Origin: CAKRJP01 sp963589425
GTDB taxonomy: Bacteria > Bacillota > Clostridia > Lachnospirales > Lachnospiraceae
Direction: 5' to 3'
DNA: 64,000 nt
NCBI GenBank assembly: GCA_963589425.1
Contig: CAVAKZ010000005.1
Span: 1-64,000 of the forward strand
In this document: in pieces, positions 57,762 to 64,000 of the stretch
Layout: the number at the start of each line of letters is the position of its first letter
Numbering within the stretch: the stretch's first letter is position 1
Notes under the pieces: generated by a model
Databases searched by the model: none
Seen by the model: only the letters and a program-made list of their open reading frames with translations
What the model was told of the DNA's origin: nothing
Translations under genes and position numbers: made by a program

Positions 57762-58535
57762 GTGAAGAGAAAGATTAGCTTAACACTTTGCGTACTTGTT
57801 GCATCCCTGGGCCTCACTGCATGTGGTAACAATAGTGAATTGGAATATGACGAGAGTACGCTGGTACAGGCTTCTGACTTTATTATCGAGTATTGCGAAT
57901 CTTCAGATGAAGCAACCCTTGATCAGATTAAGTCAATGTCTGAATTTAATTTACAGTTACAATTAACCAATGCCGGACTTCCGTATACAACAGATAGCTT
58001 TACCGGAGCAATCGATGCTTGGGAGGCAGCTGTTGAGGAGTGTGGAGATTATGTAAGCCATGGCGATTATACTGTTACTGCCAGCAATGATGAGGTTACT
58101 TTGACAGCTGACGCAGTATTTGCTGATCGCGAAGCTACAATTACATTTATCTATGATGACGATTTGTATCTGGATAGCGTAACCGTAGATGGCGATTACA
58201 CAACCGGAGAGGTTATGACAAAGGCAGGCTTAAATACCCTTCTCGGAATGGGAACCGTATTTATTGTTCTGATCTTTATTTCCCTTCTTATTTCCTTATT
58301 TAAGTATATTCCTGCTATTGAGGCGGCATTTAAGAATAAAGGAAAGAAAGAAGAACCTAAGAAAACCCAAAGCACTCCTGCAGAAGCTGTAGCTGAACCT
58401 GTGGTAGAAGCAGAAGACGACACAGAACTTGTTGCTGTGATCGCAGCGGCAATTGCAGCGGCTGAAGGTACAACTACCGACGGATTTGTAGTAAGAAGTA
58501 TCAGACGTCGCCCATCAAATAAGTGGAATTCATAG
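57762..58535 (+). CDS. OadG-like gamma subunit with N-terminal lipoprotein domain
   Basis: The 257-residue protein begins with a lipoprotein signal (MKRKISLTLCVLVASLGLTACGNN; lipid Cys at residue 21). A domain of about 120 residues that would be outside the membrane follows (about 22-150). A single transmembrane helix comes next (about 163-185, LLGMGTVFIVLIFISLLISLF), with a charged linker and an OadG-type tail, VAVIAAAIAAAEG ... FVVRSIRRRPSNKW. OadG stabilises the alpha-beta complex of Na+-pumping decarboxylases and is normally about 80-130 residues. The start is a GTG with GAGGTGAGG upstream. It lies between the carboxyltransferase and the biotin carrier. Confidence 0.85.
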   Translation: MKRKISLTLCVLVASLGLTACGNNSELEYDESTLVQASDFIIEYCESSDEATLDQIKSMSEFNLQLQLTNAGLPYTTDSFTGAIDAWEAAVEECGDYVSHGDYTVTASNDEVTLTADAVFADREATITFIYDDDLYLDSVTVDGDYTTGEVMTKAGLNTLLGMGTVFIVLIFISLLISLFKYIPAIEAAFKNKGKKEEPKKTQSTPAEAVAEPVVEAEDDTELVAVIAAAIAAAEGTTTDGFVVRSIRRRPSNKWNS

Positions 58536-58560
58536 ATCACATTTAGGAGGATTTTAAAAC

Positions 58561-58929
58561 ATGAAAAATTATACGATCACAGTGAATGGTAATGTATATG
58601 ATGTAACAGTTGAAGAAAATGGAGCAGGAGCAGCTCCTGTAGCAGCACCTAAGGCTGCTCCGAAAGCAGCACCAAAGGCAGCACCTGCAGCACCAAAGGT
58701 AGCAGCAGGATCCGGTTCTATCGAAGTTAAGGCCGGTGCAGCTGGTAAGGTATTTAAGATTGAAGCAAGTGTTGGCCAGAAGGTTGCTAAGGGTGACGCT
58801 GTAGTTGTCATCGAGGCAATGAAGATGGAAATCCCGGTTGTTGCACCTGAAGATGGTACAGTAGCAAGCATCGACGTAGCAGTTGGTGACGCTTGTGATG
58901 CTGGAGCAGTATTAGCTACATTGAACTAA
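58561..58929 (+). CDS. Biotin carrier protein of the decarboxylase
   Basis: The 122-residue protein has a short N-terminal strand region (MKNYTITVNGNVYDVTVEENG), a flexible Ala-Pro-Lys linker (about residues 21-50, repeated AAPK units) and a C-terminal biotinyl domain with the VVIEAMKMEIPV motif, in which the Lys of MKM (about residue 89) carries biotin. It ends PEDGTVASIDVAVGDACDAGAVLATLN. This is the mobile arm between the carboxyltransferase and the Na+ pump. The SD AGGAGG is strong. Confidence 0.95.
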   Translation: MKNYTITVNGNVYDVTVEENGAGAAPVAAPKAAPKAAPKAAPAAPKVAAGSGSIEVKAGAAGKVFKIEASVGQKVAKGDAVVVIEAMKMEIPVVAPEDGTVASIDVAVGDACDAGAVLATLN

Positions 58930-58968
58930 TAGCATCTTTGATGTGTAATAACGACTGGAGGTTATAAA

Positions 58969-60123
58969 ATGGAATATATAACAACGACATTGGGAAACCT
59001 CATTCAGCAGACAGCGTTCTTTAGCTTGAGCTGGGGCAACCTGATTATGATCGCAGTTGCATGTTTCTTCTTGTATCTTGCGATCAGACATGGATTTGAG
59101 CCTTTACTTCTGGTTCCGATTGCATTCGGTATGTTGTTGGTTAATATCTATCCGGATATTATGCTTAGCTTCGAAGATGCTTCTAATGGAACCGGTGGAT
59201 TGCTCTACTATTTCTACAAGTTGGATGAGTGGTCAATTCTCCCATCTCTGATTTTTATGGGCGTTGGAGCTATGACTGACTTTGGTCCTTTGATTGCAAA
59301 CCCAAAGAGCTTCCTTCTTGGTGCGGCAGCACAGTTTGGTATCTTTGCAGCTTATCTTGGAGCTATGATGATGGGATTCTCTGACAAGGCAGCGGCAGCT
59401 ATCTCTATTATCGGTGGAGCAGATGGCCCTACATCTATCTTCCTTGCAGGTAAATTGCAGCAGACAGCCCTTCTTGGACCAATCGCTGTAGCGGCATATT
59501 CTTATATGTCATTGGTGCCGATTATTCAGCCACCGATTATGAGATTACTTACAACTGAGAAAGAGCGTAAGATTAAGATGGATCAGCTTAGACCTGTATC
59601 TAAGTTGGAGAAGATTCTCTTCCCGATCATTGTTACAATTGTTGTATGTGTGATTCTTCCTACAACAGCTCCACTTGTTGGTCTTCTTATGCTTGGTAAC
59701 CTCTTTAAAGAGTCCGGTGTTGTAAGACAGTTGACAGATACTGCATCAAATGCACTTATGTATATTGTGGTTATTCTTCTTGGTACTTCTGTAGGAGCTA
59801 CTACAAGTGCAGAGGCATTCCTTAATACAGATACTCTTAAAATTGTTGCTCTTGGACTTATTGCATTCTGCTTTGGTACAGCGGCAGGAGTATTGTTTGG
59901 TAAGTTGATGTGTGTAGCAACCGGAGGTAAGGTTAACCCATTAATTGGTTCTGCAGGTGTATCTGCTGTTCCAATGGCAGCCAGAGTATCTCAGAAGGTT
60001 GGTGCAGAGGCAGATCCTACCAACTTCCTTTTGATGCATGCTATGGGACCTAACGTAGCAGGAGTTATCGGTACTGCAGTAGCAGCCGGAACATTTATGG
60101 CTATCTTTGGAGTAGGTGTTTAA
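58969..60123 (+). CDS. oadB: Na+-translocating decarboxylase beta subunit
   Basis: This 384-residue integral membrane subunit decarboxylates carboxybiotin and exports Na+. About ten hydrophobic segments are seen. Family motifs are FMGVGAMTDFGPLIANPKS, the Na+-site helix with IIGGADGPTSIFLAGKL (about residues 145-162), SYMSLVPIIQPPIMRLLTT, and the second re-entrant motif GSAGVSAVPMAARVSQKVG (about 324-342). It is closely related in OadB, MmdB and GcdB, so the substrate specificity lies with the carboxyltransferase partner. Confidence 0.95.
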   Translation: MEYITTTLGNLIQQTAFFSLSWGNLIMIAVACFFLYLAIRHGFEPLLLVPIAFGMLLVNIYPDIMLSFEDASNGTGGLLYYFYKLDEWSILPSLIFMGVGAMTDFGPLIANPKSFLLGAAAQFGIFAAYLGAMMMGFSDKAAAAISIIGGADGPTSIFLAGKLQQTALLGPIAVAAYSYMSLVPIIQPPIMRLLTTEKERKIKMDQLRPVSKLEKILFPIIVTIVVCVILPTTAPLVGLLMLGNLFKESGVVRQLTDTASNALMYIVVILLGTSVGATTSAEAFLNTDTLKIVALGLIAFCFGTAAGVLFGKLMCVATGGKVNPLIGSAGVSAVPMAARVSQKVGAEADPTNFLLMHAMGPNVAGVIGTAVAAGTFMAIFGVGV

Positions 60124-60154
60124 AAGTTACATTCGTAGACAGGAGGGCCAAGTA

Positions 60155-61570
60155 ATGGCAGAAATAGAAAAGAAACCAATTAAGATTACAGAAACCGTTT
60201 TGCGTGATGCGCATCAGTCTCTGATCGCTACACGTTTGACTACAGAACAGATGCTTCCTATCGTAGATAAGATGGATAAGGTTGGTTATCATTCTGTAGA
60301 GTGTTGGGGAGGCGCTACCTTTGATGCTTCTCTTAGATTCTTAAAGGAAGATCCATGGGAGAGACTTCGTAAGTTTCGTGATGGATTTAAGAATACAAAA
60401 TTACAGATGTTATTCCGTGGACAGAATATCTTAGGATACCGTCCATATGCAGATGATGTAGTTGAGTACTTCGTACAGAAGTCCGTTGCAAACGGAATTG
60501 ATATTATCCGTATTTTCGATTGCTTGAACGATCTACGTAACCTGCAGACGGCTGTAACTGCAGCAAACAAAGAAGGCGCTCATGCTCAGGTTGCCTTGTC
60601 TTATACTCTTGGAGATGCTTACACTACAGAGTATTGGGTAGAGAAGGCTAAAAAGGTTGAGGAGATGGGTGCAAACTCTATCTGCTTAAAGGATATGGCT
60701 GGACTTCTTCTTCCATACCGTGCAACAGAACTTATTGGAGCATTGAAGGATGCGGTAGATATCCCGATTCAGCTTCATACCCACTACACTTCAGGTGTTG
60801 CTTCTATGACTTACTTAAAGGCAGTAGAAGCTGGTGTTGATGTAATTGATACAGCAATGTCACCATTTGCCCTTGGAACTTCTCAGCCTGCAACAGAGGT
60901 TATGGTTGAGACCTTTAAGGGGACTCCTTATGATACTGGTTTTGATCAGACTTTATTAGCTGAGATTGCTGATTACTTCAGACCGATTAGAGATGATGCT
61001 CTTGATTCAGGATTATTGAATCCTAAGAACATGGGAGTTAATATTAAGACTCTTCTTTACCAGGTACCTGGTGGAATGTTGTCGAACCTTACTTCTCAGC
61101 TTGCTGAGCAAGGAGCAGAAGACAAGTTCTACGATGTATTAGAGGAAGTTCCGAAGGTTCGTAAAGATCTTGGTGAGCCACCGCTTGTAACACCTTCTTC
61201 ACAGATCGTTGGTACCCAGGCTGTATTCAACGTTCTTATGGGAGAGCGTTATAAGATGGCAACAAAAGAAACTAAGGATATCTTAAGCGGTAAGTATGGT
61301 GAGACTGTTAAACCTTTCAATGAAGAGGTTAAGAAGAAGGTGTTGCCGGCAGACGCTGAGATTATCACTTGTCGTCCGGCAGACTTGATCCCGGATGAGT
61401 TAGATACTCTTCGTGACGAGTGCGCACAGTGGATCGAGCAGGATGAGGATGTGCTTTCTTATGCATTGTTCCCACAGGTTGCTACTGATTTCTTCAAGTA
61501 TCGTGAAGCTCAGGAGACAAAGGTGGATCAGACAGTTGCTGACACAGAAAATGGAAGTTATCCTGTATAA
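60155..61570 (+). CDS. oadA: Oxaloacetate decarboxylase alpha / 5S-type carboxyltransferase
   Basis: The 471-residue protein is a pyruvate-carboxyltransferase-type barrel: TETVLRDAHQSLIATRLTTEQM, the SVECWGGATFDASLRFLKEDPWERLR segment, FRGQNILGYRPYADDVV, KDMAGLLLPY with the catalytic Lys, and the metal ligands in LHTHYTSGVASM. A C-terminal conserved carboxylase domain (PYC_OADA-type, about 300-460) follows, but no biotinyl domain, which is a separate gene here. AGGAGGG lies 8 bases before the chosen ATG; the frame extends 13 codons into oadB. This is the fifth gene of the operon. Confidence 0.94.
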   Translation: MAEIEKKPIKITETVLRDAHQSLIATRLTTEQMLPIVDKMDKVGYHSVECWGGATFDASLRFLKEDPWERLRKFRDGFKNTKLQMLFRGQNILGYRPYADDVVEYFVQKSVANGIDIIRIFDCLNDLRNLQTAVTAANKEGAHAQVALSYTLGDAYTTEYWVEKAKKVEEMGANSICLKDMAGLLLPYRATELIGALKDAVDIPIQLHTHYTSGVASMTYLKAVEAGVDVIDTAMSPFALGTSQPATEVMVETFKGTPYDTGFDQTLLAEIADYFRPIRDDALDSGLLNPKNMGVNIKTLLYQVPGGMLSNLTSQLAEQGAEDKFYDVLEEVPKVRKDLGEPPLVTPSSQIVGTQAVFNVLMGERYKMATKETKDILSGKYGETVKPFNEEVKKKVLPADAEIITCRPADLIPDELDTLRDECAQWIEQDEDVLSYALFPQVATDFFKYREAQETKVDQTVADTENGSYPV

Positions 61571-61587
61571 TTAGATTGCAAAATAAC

Positions 61588-61625
61588 AAAAGACATGGCC
61601 CGAGATGGGCTGTGTCTTTTCTTGT
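61588..61625 (+). terminator. Terminator of the decarboxylase operon
   Basis: AAAAGACATGGCCC and GGGCTGTGTCTTTT form a 14-bp stem with two G-U pairs and a GAGAT-type loop, then T-rich sequence. Confidence 0.85.
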
Positions 61626-61711
61626 TTCATGAGAAAGTGTGCCCTGTAAAACAAGATGGTATTGCCGGGATTCTTTCTTTTTGTACTTTCTTTTTATTCT
61701 TAGGAATTGAG

Positions 61712-61740
61712 TTGAATTCTGAATAATCAAGCTATATAAT
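61712..61740 (+). promoter_or_regulatory. Promoter of the rpiR-like gene
   Basis: TTGAAT (61712-61717), 17-bp spacer and TATAAT (61735-61740). The leader to the ATG is about 90 nt and AT-rich. I see no gene in 61571-61836. Confidence 0.75.
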
Positions 61741-61836
61741 AAAAAATAGTGAGCCTTAAAAATCTTAAAAGATTTAAAAAGATAAGGATAAATTTATGCC
61801 ATATTATTGGCTTTGCATAATAAAAGGAATTAAATA

Positions 61837-62736
61837 ATGAATAACAATAATGAGCTGTTAAAACGAATCGAAGAAAAATACAAAAGCTTTAGTAAGGGAC
61901 AAAAGAAGCTGGCAGATTATATCCAGGAAAACTATGATAAGGCAGCCTTCCTTACTGCTGCAAAGATGGGTGAGGAAGTCGGAGTCAGTGAATCTACGGT
62001 AGTTCGTTTCGCGACAGCCCTAGGTTATGCAGGCTATCCGGAGTTTCAGAAGGCTTTAGGAGAAGTGGTTCGAATGAAACTGAATTCCATACAACGTATG
62101 GAAGTGACCTATGGGAGAATCAGCCGAGGGGAAATCCTTACTTCTGTGCTGCAGTCGGATATTGACAAGATCAAACAGACTATGCAGTCTATTGATCATG
62201 AAAACTTTGATATGGCTGTGGATACCATTTTAAATGCAAAAAAAATATATATTGTGGGAATTCGAAGTTGTGCACCTTTGGCCAATTTCCTGGCATTTTA
62301 CTTAAACATGGTAAGGGATAATGTGATTCCTGTAAGCACCAACAGTGCCAGTGAAATCTTTGAGCAGCTGATCCGTATCGGGGAGGAAGATGTTATTATC
62401 GGCATTAGTTTTCCAAGATATTCCATGAGAACCTTAAAGGCCTTAGAATTTGCAAGCAATCGCAAGGCAAAGGTGATTACCCTTACGGACAGTATTCATT
62501 CTCCTATGACCATTTATTCTTCCTGCAATTTGATCGCAAGAAGCGACATGGCATCTATTGTAGATTCCTTGGTAGCACCTTTAAGTGTAATTAATGCCCT
62601 GGTAGTTGCTCTTTGCATGAAAAGACAAGATGAGGTTGTAGAGACCCTAGAGAGCATGGAACAAATTTGGGATGAATACCAGGTGTACAGCAAAGATGAA
62701 CTTGATATGGTAAAAGATAAAGTGGAATTAACATAA
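61837..62736 (+). CDS. MurR/RpiR-family transcriptional regulator
   Basis: The 299-residue protein has an N-terminal RpiR helix-turn-helix domain (residues about 1-77, KSFSKGQKKLADYIQENYDKAAFLTAAKMGEEVGVSESTVVRFATALGYAGYPEFQKAL). A C-terminal sugar-isomerase (SIS) domain follows (about 125-260, KKIYIVGIRSCAPLANFLAFYLNM, IGISFPRYSMRTLKALEFA). Such proteins sense phosphosugars. No sugar gene is near, so the target is unknown; the HI0933-type gene directly downstream may be co-transcribed. The SD is weak (AAAGGAATT). Confidence 0.92.
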   Translation: MNNNNELLKRIEEKYKSFSKGQKKLADYIQENYDKAAFLTAAKMGEEVGVSESTVVRFATALGYAGYPEFQKALGEVVRMKLNSIQRMEVTYGRISRGEILTSVLQSDIDKIKQTMQSIDHENFDMAVDTILNAKKIYIVGIRSCAPLANFLAFYLNMVRDNVIPVSTNSASEIFEQLIRIGEEDVIIGISFPRYSMRTLKALEFASNRKAKVITLTDSIHSPMTIYSSCNLIARSDMASIVDSLVAPLSVINALVVALCMKRQDEVVETLESMEQIWDEYQVYSKDELDMVKDKVELT

Positions 62737-62762
62737 GGCGGAATTAGCATAAGGAATAAATT

Positions 62763-64000
62763 ATGAGTAAAGTACTGGTGGTTGGAGGCGGAGCCTCTGG
62801 GATGTTTGCGGCTATATGGGCGGCAAGAAGGGGGCATAGGGTTTCCCTATATGAAAAAAATGATCGATTGGGACGAAAGCTTTTTATTACAGGGAAGGGG
62901 CGCTGTAATATTACAAATGCCTGCGATGATATAGAAGTATTATTCCAATCTGTCACATCAAATCCCAAATTTCTTTATAGTGGATTTTATGGATTTACCA
63001 ATCAGGATGCTATTGCCTTTTTTGAAGAATTAGGGGTTGATACCAAGGTTGAAAGGGGAGATCGGGTTTTTCCTGCATCGGATCATTCTTCAGATGTGAT
63101 TCGCGGCATGGAAAGGGAATTGAAGCGTCTTGGAGTGGAAATTCATTTGCAGACAAGGATAATTGCTATAGAAAGCAAGGGAGATGAGTTTTCCCGAATC
63201 TGTTTAGAAGATGGTCATATGGTGGAGGGGGATGCTTGTATTGTAGCCACCGGTGGCTTATCCTATCCGAATACAGGGTCAACGGGAGACGGCCTGAAAT
63301 TTGCAAAAAAAATGGATCTGCAAGTTACTGAATGCATGCCGGCCCTAGTGCCAATGACTACAGAGGAATCTTGGGTTCCCTCTTTGCAAGGTCTTTCCCT
63401 TCGAAATGTAAATGTGCAGATTTTTGATAAAAAGAAAAAACTTTATGATGAATTTGGGGAAATGCTTTTTACTCATTACGGGGTTAGCGGCCCTTTGATT
63501 CTAAGCGCCAGCAGCTATGTTGGAAAAAAACTGAAGGACCATTCTTTGAAGATGTTAATTGATCTAAAGCCTGCTCTCTCAGAGGACCAGCTGGATCGCC
63601 GCCTGCTTAGGGAATTTGAAGAAAATAAAAATAAACAATTTCACAATTCCATCGGAGGCCTCTTCCCTTCTAAGTTAGTTCCGGTAATGCTGGAACTTAG
63701 TGGAATCGATCCTTATAAAAAAGTCAATGTGATTTCAAAAGAAGAGCGTCAAAAATTTGCATACTTAATTAAGCATTTGGAAGTTACCCTAACANNNNNN
63801 NNNNACCCTAACAGGGCTTAGAGATTATAATGAAGCGATTATTACAAAAGGTGGCATTAAAGTAAAGGAAATTGATCCGAAAACCATGGAGGCTAAAAAA
63901 GTATCAGGTCTTTATTTTGTAGGTGAGGTCTTGGACCTTGATGCCTTGACAGGGGGATTTAATCTTCAGATTGCCTGGTCCACAGCCTATGCTGCAGGGA
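62763..64000 (+). CDS. HI0933-family (BaiN/YhiN-like) NAD(P)/FAD flavoprotein, 3' end beyond the window and an N-gap inside
   Basis: The protein begins MSKVLVVGGGASGMFAAIWAARRGHRV with an FAD-binding dinucleotide fold (GGGASG at residues 8-13). GRKLFITGKGRCNITNA, a hallmark of the HI0933 family, and CIVATGGLSYPNTGSTGDG follow. Before the ten N the frame reads HLEVTLT; after it, another frame reads TLTGLRDYNEAIITKGGIKVKEIDPKTM, LYFVGEVLDLDALTGGFNLQIAWSTAYAAG. These are one continuous family sequence if the gap and a repeated 9-base end are removed. The annotated frame break is therefore an assembly artefact. Some family members reduce bile acid intermediates; most have no known substrate. Confidence 0.9.
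63795..63804. other. Run of 10 N, assembly gap
   Basis: Ten N are flanked on both sides by the same nine bases ACCCTAACA (63786-63794 and 63805-63813). The identical ends suggest two contigs that overlap by nine bases and were joined with a fixed-size gap. Confidence 0.97.

Noticed and set aside
58569..58871. Ala/Pro-rich minus-strand frame opposite the biotin carrier gene
   Set aside because: It is the mirror of the repetitive Ala-Pro-Lys linker and has no SD or promoter.
61080..61088. TGTCGAA (0A box) inside oadA
   Set aside because: It lies inside a coding region with no promoter nearby and is expected by chance.
63795..64000. Frameshift or pseudogene in the HI0933-family gene
   Set aside because: The frame change comes from ten N, not a real base change. 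The sequence on both sides joins smoothly when the duplicate 9 bases are merged.

Overview
The window is a gene-dense, AT-rich stretch of a bacterial chromosome, most likely from an anaerobic member of the Clostridia close to the Lachnospiraceae. The reasons are the Firmicutes gene orders (nrnA-truB-ribF-rpsO-pnp; asp23-nusB-xseA-xseB-ispA-dxs-tlyA-nadK-argR-recN-spo0A), a methionine synthase split from its activation domain, a Na+-pumping biotin decarboxylase operon, a giant 2-hydroxyacyl-CoA dehydratase activase homologue, and strong SD/sigma-A signals. The species cannot be named from sequence alone. No phage, insertion sequence, CRISPR array, rRNA or tRNA gene was seen.

Layout. 1-7.1 kb: RNA metabolism and translation (nrnA, cut by the window edge, truB, ribF, rpsO, pnp, prfC), with structured leaders before rpsO and pnp. 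7.1-16.1 kb: a long co-directional block for envelope stress, antitermination, repair, isoprenoid precursors, NAD kinase, arginine repressor and recN. 16.1-16.8 kb: a spo0A-like gene that lacks most of the receiver domain, including the phospho-acceptor region. It has a perfect 0A box upstream, and spoIVB, usual between recN and spo0A, is absent. 16.9-26 kb: glgA, split metH, alaS, rpsU (only 58 codons) and an argD-like aminotransferase. 26-38.3 kb: maf (minus strand), an ABC-class ATPase, rsmD, coaD, a coiled-coil protein, pepD, several RNA-modification genes, a YgiQ radical-SAM protein and recU.

38.3-43.6 kb: a partial histidine operon (hisZ-G-D-B-hisIE) behind a perfect sigma-A promoter with a palindromic candidate operator at the transcription start. 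The last gene carries a degenerate HisA/HisF-like barrel fused to HisIE. 43.6-47.9 kb (minus): a 1412-residue activase homologue. 48.2-49.1 kb: a rhomboid-fold protein that appears to lack catalytic residues and ends in a Cys/His cluster. 49.2-51.2 kb: 2-isopropylmalate synthase fused in frame to an AraC-type DNA-binding domain, with tandem 11-bp direct repeats at its own promoter. 51.3-55.9 kb (minus): amidohydrolase, aminopeptidase P and POT peptide transporter, probably a peptide-use cluster. 56.1-61.6 kb: a decarboxylase operon with both 12S-type and 5S-type carboxyltransferases, a biotin carrier, the beta Na+ pump and a lipoprotein-like gamma subunit. 61.7-64 kb: an RpiR-family regulator and an HI0933-family flavoprotein that runs off the window and is interrupted by 10 Ns. 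That gap looks artefactual.

The two strongest leads are the LeuA-AraC fusion, a candidate enzyme-regulator controlling its own promoter, and the receiverless Spo0A, a master regulator that should no longer be controlled by phosphorelay. All functions are inferred from motifs, length and context read by eye; no database search was run.
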